From Triatoma infestans (taxonomy: Eukaryota; Arthropoda; Insecta; Hemiptera; Reduviidae), in assembly GCA_011037195.1 (NCBI GenBank), contig JAAEAF010014743.1, positions 124,001 to 188,000 of the forward strand: a DNA stretch of 64,000 nucleotides, written 5' to 3'. The position numbers and the translations under genes were made by a program. Numbering within the stretch: the first letter of the stretch is position 1; every line of letters begins with the position of its first letter. Below the pieces are notes generated by a model that worked only from the letters and a program-made list of their open reading frames with translations, was not told the DNA's origin and made no database searches. This document shows, piece after piece, positions 36,101 to 48,719 of the stretch.

Positions 36101-38104
36101 GGGTATAAGTTTATCAACTTCATGTAGAGAGTTGATCTCAACTTTGTGTTTTTGTCTAGCACCACACTGGTTGATTGAACCAACCAGTTGAATTAACCAG
36201 TGCAGTGCATCAGAAGAAACAAAAATAAGCAGCCTACGATAGATAAAATTCCAGTTGCCATTCCATTGTGGTCCCAACCACATATTAAGAATATTGATGT
36301 GTTTGTTCTGGTAACTATTCTGTTTATTATTCTTGGAAGAGAAACGGAGTATTTTCTACAATAGTACACGTCATTATCAGAGATTATAAATCCCAAAAAC
36401 ACACTGTTAAATAAACTAATTCCTGAAACAGTAGCCTGACAGAAATATCGAAGATATACAATTCCTTTTGCTTTTGCGAGGTTCTTTTTTCGCGAATTTG
36501 ATACTTTTAATTCGTGGTTTTCTGGCCGTCTGCGATTAGATGGAGAGTCTAGTTTGGCCAGGCCTAATTTAAAAGATTTAGGTAAATATACGACACAGTT
36601 CTATTTTCATCTGTTCTAATTATTTGTTTGTTTATTTTAGAACTTACCATTTTTCTAATTGCAGGTACTACCTTATATAGATGGAATTAATCATGTGTTA
36701 AAGATAGCAGCACTGGCAGATGTGGAGAATAATCTCGTTAAAACTTGTCTACAGAATTTAGTGTAATAAGTTTTAGTGAAACATTCATTATGATTAATAA
36801 AATCTTCAAATTTATTTATATACTCCGGCCTATAATTTTTTTTTTTTTTTTATATATATTATATTTCCAGATATTATTCGGTTGTAAGAATGGTGCCTAT
36901 ATTCCAATATTCAAATAGTTATTCAGTTTCTCCAAAGTTAAGGCTATTAGCTACAGATATTAAACTTCAAGAAGAATGCGTCAGAGCAGTAGCAAAATCT
37001 GGTAATAATTTTTTAAATACTAAATTGTGAATATTGTAAATATGCTCCTATTGATTATCATATACAGATTATTCAGATGAATTTCTGTTTTGATGAGTAA
37101 GAATCATAAAAAATCATATATATGTAGATGTCGTAAAAGTATTTGTGTTTAGGTTTTCAAAGTCCAAATTTGAGGGACGTATTTCGAATGTACTGTAGTA
37201 TGAAGCATGGAACAACAATAAAAGATCTTTGTCTACGTTTCAATCCACAGTCATTGAGAATAGATGAAATTAGACTTGTACAATTTGGAATGCTACATGA
37301 GCTTATTCGTCGGGTCCATAAGGTAATTTTGATCTCTTATTCTTTGTTTGATGTTTACTCCATTGTGAATTCTTCATTGTTTTTTAAAAACAAAAAATTT
37401 TCATTTTTTTTTTTTTAAAGCAACTTAATTTTTTCATGATTTTCATATGTGGTTAAAGATTCATTAGGAAACCTTTATGTGTAATAAATGATTTCAACAA
37501 GAATGAAACGTCTTTGAGATGTAAAGCGCACGATTAATTGTATAGAGTGTAGAGGAAGTAGGTACCAGCCAAATCCACTGCGACCTAAAATATCAACTGT
37601 GCCACCTTGTGATGTCAGTTGTTTGTTTATATATGTATGTGTTATGTATGTGGTTTGTAAAAAATCTGGGAATATGAGGTAGAAGGGAGTTTGTCAACAG
37701 TGGTGAACTAAACCCAATTAGCTGCACCTTGCAACTACTTCTGCAGGCCTTAAGTGCAGTGTATGATTGTTGAGTGCAGTGTTGGACGGGACACTGTAGA
37801 TATTGTTTGGCTGGGGGATATCTCAGGTACGCAAAATTATCTCAAAAAAAAAATAGCCTACTTCTTCCTACGAAGAATGCTGATAATTTATAAGTTTTGG
37901 TTTTAAAATCTTTTTCTTGTTAAGTATCCAGTTCTGATTGAACATCCAGAAGACGACCTAACAAGAGGCGAAGCAAGTACTCTATACTGTTATTTTAATG
38001 GCCAGCAATCATACGACGAGATCTGTTGTAAAGTGGGCATCAGTAGTCAACAGCTGGAGTCGTTGATAGAACGAGATCATAATGTGACTGTCATCTTAAA
38101 ATAG
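33184..38104 (+). CDS. NPRL2: GATOR1 complex subunit NPRL2, 400 residues
   Basis: With NPRL3 and DEPDC5, NPRL2 forms GATOR1 at the lysosome. GATOR1 is the GAP for RagA/B that switches TORC1 off when amino acids are scarce. Exons: 33184-33291, 33919-34010, 34102-34258, 34387-34516, 35311-35447, 36665-36762, 36871-37001, 37153-37322, 37925-38104; 1,203 nt in phase. The product matches animal NPRL2 (380 residues) from [18 protein letters not shown] through [16 protein letters not shown] to [10 protein letters not shown]. The catalytic arginine finger of human NPRL2 (in KKYSRNA) is kept as KKYPRNA, Arg88 here. The N-terminus is about 10 residues longer. The fourth intron (34517-35310) starts GCAAGT and so is a GC-AG intron; a nearby GT would break the frame. 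The fifth intron holds an inverted-repeat element. Confidence 0.95.
36040..36240. mobile_element. Inverted-repeat element with hammerhead-like end, in NPRL2 intron 5
   Basis: TGCTTATTTTTGTTTCTCCTGACC (36050-36074) is an imperfect inverted match to CAGAAGAAACAAAAATAAGCA (36209-36229). Between them the minus strand reads CCTGAGG...CGAAACCGGTCAGG (36068-36104), sharing GAAACCGGTC exactly with the motif at 17450-17459. The layout, with paired inverted ends and a GAAACxGGTC motif, resembles the elements at 17235-17542 and 39219-39404. Confidence 0.45.
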
Positions 38105-41100
38105 TGATATTAATTAGGGTATTTCAGGTAAGAAACACTTCATAGTAGCAAGTACAGACTTGCTTCGCCTTAGTCTTGCTTAGTCTGTAAGTTTCCTTCA
38201 AATCAGAGTTACTATACCTGAGCGTCTCTGAAAATAGCAAGATGTAGGACTAAATAAATATGTTCACAATACATGAACCTTCATTTCTCATAAATCATCG
38301 ATCACTGCGATAAATCATAGATCATACATTTTTTCTTAAAGACCTCATACCGTCTCGTTCACTTCTTCTGTAAGAAACCGAGAGTATCCTGGCTTATGAT
38401 GCTGGGCATCTTTGTCTGGTAACTAAAAATCCTAGCATTTTCTGAAATATATTAGCTTTAGAATTGCATAAAAGCATGATTTCCTATAGTGATTTCGTCC
38501 TTTTTATGTCTGTTTTTGTATTATTGAAGTAATGAATAAACCGCTAAGAACTGGAATTTTTGTATGATTGAAAAGTTATGGTCTATAGCATCCCTTGTGT
38601 TTTCTGGGTTGTTCCTATTTAGGTAATCTCGACGTTGATCTATCTTCGTGGGCGCTCCATTATAGCTCCATTCCAAAAATTTCTTTACAGCATAAGCAAA
38701 TTGAATGAAAAAGTTGCTGTTCTCATATTCATACTTGTTGATAATAAACTATCTTGTTACAGATTTTACTTTAGTATAAAAAACTAAACAACTATTAAAC
38801 AGACCACGAAAATAATTACAAGTACCTTAAATCTAGGAACACGCATCGCCCTCTTATTGTTTTGATTCAACATGTTATTGACAAACTAAGGCAGATATTG
38901 TAAAAACAAAATAAAAGGAAGACCTAAAAAACAAAGATGTAACTCAATTTTTGAGTACTTTTCCTAGTCAGTTTAAACATTTTATGATTGTATATGAATT
39001 GGAATTTATTATATTTTTATTATTCTAATTGACTTGAATTATTTTATTACTTTTGCTTTACAAGCAAATTCATTTGTAGTTGTGATTTCCGTTACTAGAC
39101 TTATTAATATGAAATGATTTGCTTTTTAATCTCTTCAAATAATAAGTTGTTGAGTAACGGTCAACAGATAGCGTTGTCGGCACGAATAACTGCATTATAT
39201 ATGGGATTTTAGCCGCCGTAGCATGCATATTTCTGATGTTCCTGACCTGTTTAGGATTTTCGTTCATCGTCAGAGTAAGACTATCAAGTTCGTGTAGAGT
39301 TGTCTTCAACTTAATGTTTCTGTTACGTACTACACTTGTTGATTGTATTCAAATTGATTGAATGAAAATCGGAAACTGGTCAGGAACATCAGAAATATCC
39401 ATGCTAAGACGCATAAAATCGCAAATGTTATCCAGCATTGCGAGACCTATCCAAATATTCAACTGCACTATAGTTGGCTAAAAATCCGTTAGGGTGTGCT
39501 TGATTTTACAGAAGGTAACTTCTACAGAAGGAAAATTAAAACTCGTATGGAGAATGCCTATTAAAGAGATAGTACAGATAAAAGGCGCCGCCAAGCAAGT
39601 TGCGAGCATTACATTATAGATCTTAATTAAACGAAGCCAAAATTTAAATACCACATGAAGAAAACTAATTATGAGGAAATACTTTATCCAAAATGTTTAA
39701 TGTTATCAGATTTTAGTTTATTTATTAATTTCCATTACTGCGCGAACTTGGAAGAAAAGATAGTATTGAGATTGTGTTCAAAATTTCGAAAATATGTTTT
39801 CACTAGAAATCATTGTTTTTGATATCCCTTGGCTTTGAAAGACATATTTTTAACGAATGTTGAGTACATGATACACAAGATATGGAGTGCGTGTTTATTG
39901 TATGCATGTGAGATTGTAAAATAGCGTAATTCAAAACTGAAATCTCACATAAAGCTCAAACTTGTTGCTTCGTTTAGAAATTACACAAACACATATATAA
40001 TTTGTATGAAAATTCAACATAAATCCAACTTTGCTGAAAATTCATCCATACGAACACTCAGAATTGCACTAAATGAAACTCATATGAATCTTACTTCATA
40101 TTTTCTATTAATAATATAAATAGAGGAATAGAAAAGAACTCAATCGTTAGCTATCCCCTAGATTGAACAGGACTACTAGCCATTTCTGCAGGAATCTTGG
40201 AGTTCCTGCGGGTATCCCAGTCCCTACAACAAGGACAACACTTATACAGACATCCCTTAATATTCTCATCAGCACAAAGTATACTTTATAGACAAGTTCA
40301 TTCTAACTACACAAACTGATATCTAAGAGCGCCACAAGGAAATGTTTAGCTCACATTGACTGGGTTTGGCTTTATAGTCCACTCCCTCTACAAACATCTA
40401 ACATTTAATAGTTAACTATTTTACCTGTTAGAAGGCGTTTAAAGAAAAAAATAAAATTATTTCTAAGACTTTTGTTTACTTATTAATTATAAATTACTCT
40501 ACATTTCTAAACATTTACAGTCCGGGTGGCGGATATTCAAATAAATTTGGGAAACCGTATTTTTAAAGAAATGAGAAATTTATTCACTATTCTTTTCCGG
40601 AAATAACTTATTTATGGGCACCTTCATACTGAAATCTAATACGCAATATTCATTTAACAAATAGAATTATATAAAATGTAAATAATTAAACCGCCTCTAG
40701 TTGTCAAACTCACGTAACAGATGAGAGCTTTATGAGTTATGCGAAGATAATATTTTAAATATTCATTTCCCAGATATGCCGTCTATAGAAGAGTGGAATA
40801 TCTTGCTGTTTAATGTTTGCATATTTATGAAATCCAGTGCAACAGTTTTCTATAGTTCTACCACATACCAGTGTGTATCGTATGACTGGTCTATTGAGTT
40901 ATAAGATGGAATTTTAGTTACTGATTCTCAACAGGGTCGAATATATGGGAATATACGGGATGCACGTCATGTTCAAATGCATAGGTCACAGTTATATTTA
41001 TTCAATCGAGAAGTCAGTCACAAGAGGACGCTTGTCAGCGCCGGCAAGAGATCGCATTTAAGTCTCATTCAAACTAGAATTTATCTTCTTAGACTCCGCC

Positions 41101-41765
41101 TAGCTGGTTAAGGAAGGGGATTAAGAGGTGTTCTGTAGCATTACAAGGTCTTTGATCAGTTTAGGTTTGCAACTAGAAATAATATTGATGGGTATTTCCT
41201 AACGTTTAAGTTGGTTCCTATTTGGTTGCTTCATTAAGCAAGTTTAATCTTTGGACAATATCATCATCAACAAATATACTAGAAATAGATAACAAGAATT
41301 TCTAATTTGCAAAATTCACACAACTTTTATTAATGGGCAATTCTCAGTGGTCAATGTACTTATTAATGAAATTTATTCAAAATTGGCTTCTTTACTTAAA
41401 TATCAGTTATCCCTTATATTCTGGATTTGGATAAACCGTATATTACAATAAAATGTCACTTCCATGGAAGCTTGACATCACAGATTCCTCCATAATCTCC
41501 TAAGATCGATTTTACTAAAAAATCTAAATTGACTTTGAGATGATGATGTATCGATTTATTAATCAATGAGAAAATTCAGAGCAATAAATTTGGACGTTTA
41601 TTTCAAATGACTGGTATGAGTTGCAAATGACTTTTGATTAACGCTTAAAAAATTAATTTTTTCATATAATTTTAATTAAACTCGTAATGAAAACTTTAAA
41701 AAAATAGTAATTTCATTCATTTGTAGGGAAAGAAGAGCCAAGAAATGGCAAAACACGACCAAGAA
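38105..41765. other. Intergenic, no gene seen
   Basis: Downstream of NPRL2. An AATAAA near 38254 could serve as its polyadenylation signal. The region is AT-rich with scattered unidentified repeat text. Apart from the inverted element at 39219-39404, nothing specific is supportable. Confidence 0.5.
39219..39404. mobile_element. Short inverted-repeat element with hammerhead-like motifs
   Basis: The left end read on the minus strand (TAAACAGGTCAGGAACATCA, then GAAATATGCATGC) matches the right end read on the plus strand (GAAACTGGTCAGGAACATCA, then GAAATATCCATGC, 39372-39404). CTGACGA, a CUGANGA core, lies at 39267-39273 on the minus strand upstream of the left GGTC. The motifs are degenerate. 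It is probably a further member of the 17.2-kb and 36.1-kb group. Confidence 0.45.
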
Positions 41766-41980
41766 TTTTTTTTTATTTAAGGTGCGTCAACTTATGTGAT
41801 CATTGGCGTTGCTCAGTGCACTGCCGTCCTCCGGATAGTGTACTTTCGCTAGAAACAACACTGTGCTTCACCAAACACTGAGCTGTAGAGAGGCTCCTAG
41901 GAAGAAAAAAGTCTACTGCACTGGACTCGGATCCCCGCGTGAGAGTCCAACGCGTTACCACTGAGTTAATAATTCTCGTC
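41766..41980 (-). mobile_element. tRNA-derived SINE, near-complete
   Basis: On the minus strand an A box (TTAACTCAGTGGTAACG, near 41955-41971) and a CGAGTCC B-box core (rc near 41929) are followed by the same body as at 13966-14168 (AGGAGCCTCTCTACAGCTCA) and a poly(A) tail (T run at 41766-41774). It keeps a better B box than the copy in the beta-tubulin gene. Confidence 0.75.
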
Positions 41981-42000
41981 TGTTTTTTACTTCCACTTAT

Positions 42001-42430
42001 TCCGATCGTTTCAAACTTTCAAAAGTGACTGCAAAAAATACATATTCTGAGGTTCCCTCAACATGAAAAAGCAAGAGGTCTGTCTGTATGGTGCATGAAC
42101 AAAGTATCACGAAATAACGAAAAATTGCAGGAACTCAAAACTTGATATTCTGTTAACTTGATCTTCTGTTCGAAGTTCTTGCTCAAAATTCTTCAACTAA
42201 GTTTTTGGTTTGACTGATCTTGTCGAAAATGTTCCAAAGTTTTTCTTTGAACTTCGTATGCTAACTTGACCATAATGGTCCATCACTTTTATTTGAAACA
42301 TTTTTCCCGGAAAATTGATCTTTTTGCAGGTCCTGGGGGGGGGGGGGCAACGTTAAGCTTCTCTCTAAAGGCTTCATCAATAAGATATATGGTTCTATCA
42401 CCTACAGTCTACATTACAAGCATTGCTAGG
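42001..42430 (-). repeat. Repeat A copy (reverse)
   Basis: The plus strand reads the family in reverse: GAGGTTCCCTCAACATG, AACAAAGTATCACGAAA, CACTTTTATTTGAAACATTT, TTCCCGGAAAATTGATC, then a 13-base G run (42335-42347) at the variable-tract position and TTCTCTCTAAAG. Confidence 0.7.
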
Positions 42431-42799
42431 ATTCCAAATGCGAAGAACAGGCAGTTTTACTGAACATGGTTTTAGTTATGGTATTCAGGATAGCCTCTAA
42501 AGCTGAAACAGCACAGTGTTACATGGGCGAAACATCGGTTCATAACAAACCATTAATGCGGTCTCAACCTGTAGACCTAAGTGTTTTAAATGGTTAGATC
42601 CGTGAAGCTGGACGATAGCTTGTTAGAATTAGATGTATAAACACACGTAATATTAGAAATTAATCAACTGAATGAACTGGAATTATTTAGTATTAGTCAT
42701 TTGACAAACTTTATAGTTACTATTATACCAAATTTAATGAAATTTGTCGGTGTTTTTGTAGAGAAAATCGCAAAAACTGTTCAGTAAAAATACATTTAC

Positions 42800-43165
42800 G
42801 ATGATGGAATTGTTTAATAAACTGAAATAGCACATTAGAGAAAAAGTAACCCCGCTCCTCCACCAAAAGTACTCTTAAATTAATTTTCCGGAGGAAGTGT
42901 TTGAAATAAAAGTTGTAGCTCTTTGTCTGTGCAGTTGATATTCAAATTAAAAAAAAAAAAAAATCGTTGGAGCCATTTTCGAGAAAATCACAAAAAAAAA
43001 AAAAAATTAAAAAAGATTCAGTAAAGTGGCACTTCCGGTTGAACGATTTTTACGAAAAGCTTATTTGCTCGCTCGTGGTAGCACTTTAACGAAATATTAG
43101 GTTTGAACATTCTGCTATTTGTCTTTATGAGATATGCGTCACACACACACACACACACACACTTT
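42800..43165 (+). repeat. Repeat A copy (forward) ending in an (AC)n tract
   Basis: Family landmarks in order: GAAATAGCACATTAGAG, a C-rich tract, GTTTGAAATAAAAGTTGTAG, CGTTGGAGCCATTTTCGAGA, TAAAGTGGCACTTCCGGTTG, CGAAATATTAGGTTTGAAC, then an AC microsatellite at 43141-43162 where other copies also carry AC repeats. Confidence 0.75.
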
Positions 43166-44214
43166 TACTTTTTTTGTTTAACATTAATTTTATTTTGCCC
43201 CATTAGTATTAATGAAGCAATACAAAATGGCGGACTTTCTTTGGATCTTGCGTTTTTGGCTAATTCTGTTTTGCCTTCTTTTTCAACAATGCAATGAAAA
43301 TTCTGAGTTTTTTCTTTATCGCTCACATTAATTATATAAAACAGTAAATATTATGTTAGAAATAACTTGATTTTTGCATATTTTTTGTTATACAAAATTT
43401 TTATTGCACAATTTGATAATTTATAAAATACCTACGAAGGGAAAATTAGTAAAACAATTCTAAACTAGATTTTCCATACAAATAATTAACCAGTCATAGT
43501 GAGAAGTCAAGGTGTGAAATGTGAGTGTATGTTAGGACAATCAGAAATTTAGAATTATCATATGAACCACGCCCACATTTCTCATTTTTTTTTCGCTAAT
43601 TTTTTCATATTTCATTTTTTTTATTAATTTTCCCTTAACCACGCCCACATTTCACGCTTTCACTGTGATTGGCTAATTATTTATGGGTAATTCTTTCTAC
43701 AAAAAGAAAACGAATTTTTTACTAATTTTCCAGGAATTGTCGTAGGAATTTATAAATTATTAAATTGCGAATAAATATTTTTATAAAAAAATTGCAAAAA
43801 ATCAAGTTATTTCTAATATAATATTTACTATTTTATATAATTAATGTGAGTTGTAAAGAAAAAAATTCAGCATTTTCATTCGATTGTTGAAAAAGAAAGC
43901 AAAAAAAATTGGCCATTTTGTATTTGACTGTTTATACTAATGGAACAAAATAAAATTTAAATACCAACAAAAATTTCTCCAAGGAATTCATAATATTCAG
44001 TTAACAATTTTTTCTCAGACCTGGAGTTTGTATATGGCGCAGTCCATAATTAATTCCATCCATATTGTAAGAGTACTATAAAAATTGAAATCTTCCCATG
44101 AGCTAATTCAATTAAAATCTAGTTTCTCGCAACATACAAAAAAAAAGGAATCAAACTAATTATTAATGCAATTAAACAAATAAATTATAGAAAGTAGAAG
44201 CGTTATATATTAGA

Positions 44215-44890
44215 GTTCAAAATTTTGGAAAAATATTTCAAATGAAAGTGATAAGTTTATATCTGTGCAGTCAACATACCAAGTTTAAAGAAATTGTCTT
44301 AGACGTTTTCGAGAAAAATCCTAAACCTCAAAAACCTCTTCGGTAAACCACTTCCGTTCAACTGATTTTCTTCAAATTTGAAATTCTTGCAATGCACATT
44401 AATATTATATATGTGATAAAACGATACACAGTACTGAAGGGGCACTTTAGAGGAAAGCAAAATCTGAGAATTCCCAAAAAATCAATTTACACGGCAAAAT
44501 ATTTCAATTAAATGTGATAGGTATTTATGTGTGTAGACAGTATACGAAGTGAAAGAGAATCGTTGGAGCCGTTGACGAGAAAATCGCGAAAAACTGAGAA
44601 AAAAATTCAATGAAGTCGCACTTCCGGTTGATGGATTTCGCCCTTAACCTTCGTGTCTAATACGGCGGTAGTTACCTAAACGAAATATCAAGTTTGAGAT
44701 CCCTGCACTTTTCGTTTTTAGCAATCTTCTGTTAACACAAGCACACAGATATACATACAGACCATTCGCGACAACATTTTTTTCGTCTTTAAGGGACCCC
44801 AAAACATGTATTTCCGGTGAAAATTCAATTTCGAAAATCTGACACGTTCTCAATACTTCCTCTCACTAGGAGTAAGAGAAAGTAAAAATG
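44215..44890 (+). repeat. Repeat A copy (forward) with two tandem subunits and terminus
   Basis: Two subunits of about 230-250 bp follow each other (44235-44420 and 44450-44640). Each has TTTCAAATGAAAGTGAT-like text, a GTGCAGT/GTGTAGACAGT segment, a TTTTCGAGAAAA-like palindrome and a CACTTCCGGTT block. The GGGACCCCAAAACATGTATT segment, the AATCTGACACGTTCTCAAT segment and the terminal palindrome CTCACTAGGAGTAAGAGAAA then follow. Confidence 0.8.
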
Positions 44891-45280
44891 TTTTTAGCGA
44901 ATGGTCTGTGTGTGTGCGCGCGAACAGAATATTTCAAAAACGAAAATCACAGCAAGTTCAAACTCGGTATTCAGTTGAGGTGGTACTACCACCGCATCAG
45001 ACAAGAAGGTTTCGGGCAAAATCCATCAACCGGAAGGAAGTACGACTTAATTGAATTTTTTTTCTCAGTTTTTCGCGATTTTCTCGTAAACAGCTCCAAC
45101 GATTCTCTTTAAACTTCTACTCACATTAAATATTGATGCCGGGAAAATTATTTCTTTTGCTTGTTCTGAGGAAACTGTAACGATATGCTTTCTTCTGAAA
45201 TACCACTTCAGTGCAATGCATGGTTTTTCCACCTATATAACATTAATAAACATTAAAAGCATTGATAAAATTCCAAAACA
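44891..45280 (-). repeat. Repeat A copy (reverse), abutting the forward copy
   Basis: It begins right after the terminal GTAAAAATG of the previous copy, so the two form a head-to-head pair. The plus strand reads AAATATTTCAAAAACG, TCAACCGGAAGGAAGTACG, TTTTTCGCGATTTTCTCG, AGCTCCAACGATTCTCTTTA. Confidence 0.7.
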
Positions 45281-47409
45281 ATTGTGAGTGCGACTTTTCA
45301 TTGTCGGTTTTTGAGTTTTTGCTACCACAATTTTCATTTCATTTCACTTGGACTTCCGGTTGGTTGCAAGATAACAATTCTGTATCTTTTATTTTTTCCG
45401 AAAAAACTGATTTTATGGAGTCTGAGGAATTTGTGACGTTAAATATCAAATATTGTTTGAGTTCCTTCAATGTTATTATCGCTGCGTTGTGGACTACGTT
45501 CTACCACCACTGCATACTTACCAACATCTTTCTATATTGACGTTAGAGTTGTGTAAAAACATTTCCGTTTAAGGAATAATTTGTCAATTTTGTAATTGCA
45601 GTAAGAGAATGTCGTGTGAGTGTTTCACACCAGACTTTTTTTTTTAATCCGATGATAGCGATATTCTCGATTAAGATTCGAATATTTTCTAGGCTCTTGT
45701 GTCTATATATAGAACACATTTTTGTATTAAATCTTATATTGGATCATAATAAAAAGTACAGACTAATGGACTATTGGCTAATGGAGTCTGGAAAATAGCC
45801 AGAACAGACGTGTGGACGGAAACACCCATGAGAAGAAGACGAGCAAGAACAGAGCAATCACTAGTAAGAGGAGATGGATGAGAAAATTGGCTGCCAGAGT
45901 AATGCCATAAGAAGGTTGGTCGGATCGAGATTTGTGGGAAAGATTGGGCCGGCGGTAACCCAATCATCAACAGAGTTGAATATCATACATTTTGAATGGA
46001 CATAACAGATTCTGACGAAAATAATGGAAAATTCAAAACGGATATATTTCCTTTAGGAATTATTATGAGATCCGCCAATCGATATTTCGATCAAAACATC
46101 ATTTGGAAGTGAAAGCCTAAAAGAAGCTGCCCTAACTTTTGAACCGGAAGTTCACTTTCATTGAATGTTTTTTTTTTTCTTCAGTTTGTCACGATTTAGA
46201 ACTAAATGTTCTCCGTCATTTTAGAAAATTTCTCAATCTGAACTGTGAGATTGCAGTAAGAAAAAGGCGTGTGAGTTAAAAATATTTTCACTCGGATTTA
46301 AAAATATTTTTCCAAGAGAAGTGATCTGAAGTTGAAGAACTTACTTTGAATCTTCTTATAAACGGAAAATGTATATATATAAATATATTTATGTATCATA
46401 TTTAATGGCACTATATATTACGATACCATAACAGTAATGATAAATGATAAATGTGACAAGCCGAATTATAATGGGACATCTGGAAGTCGATCGTTGGTTA
46501 TAGTATTTATAACTGGGGCGCACCACCACTATAGTTAGGAGATTTTTACAGACAACATTAACCCCAGAGTTAGAGTCCAACAGGTGCCCATGTCTGGGGA
46601 GTTTGCCGCCGTGACGCGCGTGGCACACGGCTGGCTATAACTCATTCCACCAAGAGCTGATGTGTGTGTGTGTGTGTGCTGAGTAGAGGGGCCGACGAGT
46701 ATTTAGGGGGTGATCTGCACATCTGTGCCCGTCCATCGCCCTTCCCCTCCAAAAATAACCCCTTCCACAACTGAACGTACAATACAGCTGAGTGTGGCAT
46801 CCACCAACATGGTTTCAGTCTAAAGCCGGCTTTCAATTCTATTAGTAGCCGATGGTTAGGTTTATCGTGTAAGAATATGTCGTAAATTAGATATTATTTT
46901 TATCTAGTTTTAAAGAAAAATCAAAACAGTTACCCTAATTGAATTTATTTTTATAAGCTAATAAATGTGTAAAATAAAAAAATAGTATAGTGAGCGCCTT
47001 GTATACATTCGCCGTAAATTTAATAAAAAAAAGTAAAAACGAATTATTTCTAACAAGAAATTGTGACAAAAACAAAATTTAAGTGACAGAAATGGACCAG
47101 CAAAAGGCGAACAAGTAATTAGGCAAATAATTTAAGAAACAGACAAAAGTGGTAAGTAAATGTTCTTTGCAATTATCTATATATATATATATATCTACAT
47201 ATAGAATTTATTTGTCATCTTTTGATCAATGCAGTTAAACTTTCCTTATAACATTATAACCTGATTGGGTAGAATTTTTTGCCGTTAAGAAAAATTAATT
47301 TTTTTATAAATCTCTTGAGGTAAGCAACAGCGCCGCTTCAAGTTTTTTTTTTTTATCCTGTAAGAGAAAATATAATTTGATGCTATCAGATTTTGGATAC
47401 GAAGTTTTC

Positions 47410-48150
47410 ACCATAATATCCACGAATTAGTTGCGTCCACTGAGAAGTATCTTACTGAAAGCTCACTCGAACTCAGTTCTTTTTTCATTTTTGTTTTTTT
47501 GTCGTTTTCGACATGAAGGTTTTGGTGAAATTCTAACAACCGGAAATACAACTCTTTATTGAATGTTTTTGTGTGTGATTTTCCCGAAAATGGCTCCAAA
47601 GATTTTTCTATTAAAACTTCGCACATATAAAGGCCGATCATTTTTTTTTTATTTGAACAATTTGTTTTTCCCCATAAAAATCAATTTTTGGAAGTTTCTT
47701 TTCGGATGTGTGGTGCGACATAACACATTTCTTCTATAGTGCTATTGCCCGTAAATTAAAGGAGCTATAAGTAAATTAAAGGAGTTGTTAGTATTTCAAG
47801 TTTGTTAATAATTGTCTGACCAGTAAAATACAACATTGCAGAAAAGGATGGCGAACTTTTACGGAAAATTCTAGAACGAATTTCTTTAATCTTGGAATCC
47901 TAATTGCACATGTCTGTACCGATCACTTTTATTCCAAACATTTCTTTTTGGAAAAATTAATTTTAGCAGATACTAGGGAGAAGGTTAGCGGTAAAATTCC
48001 TCTTCAATGTGACCTACGGTTCCGATTCCTGTAAATGTGTTAAGGACAATTAACTATTTGTGAATATTCCAGGCTTTAAAACAAATTTGCTGATAAATGC
48101 TGTGAGAATTGCAGAGACAGAAAGTCGTGTGAAACTTTCACACAAGAGAT
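47410..48150 (-). repeat. Repeat A copies (reverse), degenerate
   Basis: Reverse landmarks include CAACCGGAAATACAACT, AAATGGCTCCAAAGATTTT, ATCACTTTTATTCCAAACAT and a terminus GAGACAGAAAGTCGTGTGAAACTTTCACAC near 48112-48141, which is the family's other end. Confidence 0.6.
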
Positions 48151-48719
48151 TTTTATTATAATTTAAAGGAAAAACAAGATTTTCCCTTTAACTGAGATTT
48201 CTGCCAACCAAATCCCTCTTTGAGCACCATTTTTTCCATTGATTCCCTTTTATCACGTCTTATTCCCGTGGGCCCCGTCCTGCATTATTCCCTTATCCAA
48301 TGTTCTTGATCTTCCTTTTTTCCCTTACCATCAGCTGCTTATTCTACAGCCGAATTTCGTCAGCCTTTTCTTCCTATCCCCTTTAAATATCCATACCATT
48401 TCAATCTTCATAATCTTCTAATTCCATATTTTTTAGGTTTACTCGTGGATATTATTGAACGATTTTCTTCGAAAGCCTTCTTCATAATTTCTTTTCTTGG
48501 AAGCGATTCCTTAGGAATGCTTGTCTACAGTCTATTCCAAAAAAAAAGAAGAAAATGGATTATATAATCCTGTATCTTACTCAGTATAATACTGGATTTT
48601 CTCCAGTTTGAGACATTTAAGAAAGTGCCCTATAACAAAATTGGTCTACTCTTCTGATCATTAATTGGCTCAAATCTAGGCCCACGAATGCATTTTGTTT
48701 ATTTATCTAGTTTTCAGGC

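Noticed and set aside
44644..45112. Frames encoding similar SNLIFRL / LIEFFFSVFRDFL peptides in several Repeat A copies
   Set aside because: The similarity follows from the shared nucleotide repeat. Frames are short, interrupted differently in each copy, and lack a codon-like substitution pattern as far as I can judge.
45735..45965. Possible LINE C-terminal scrap (segment RWMRKLAARV)
   Set aside because: Only a few residues fit and stops are frequent.
46490..46860. GC-richer patch with a GT microsatellite and SINE-like GTTGTCTGTAAAAAT text
   Set aside because: No A/B boxes or SINE body could be aligned; too little to call.
48239..48421. Hydrophobic 60-codon plus-strand frame
   Set aside because: Low-complexity CT-rich DNA with no family match and no splice context.
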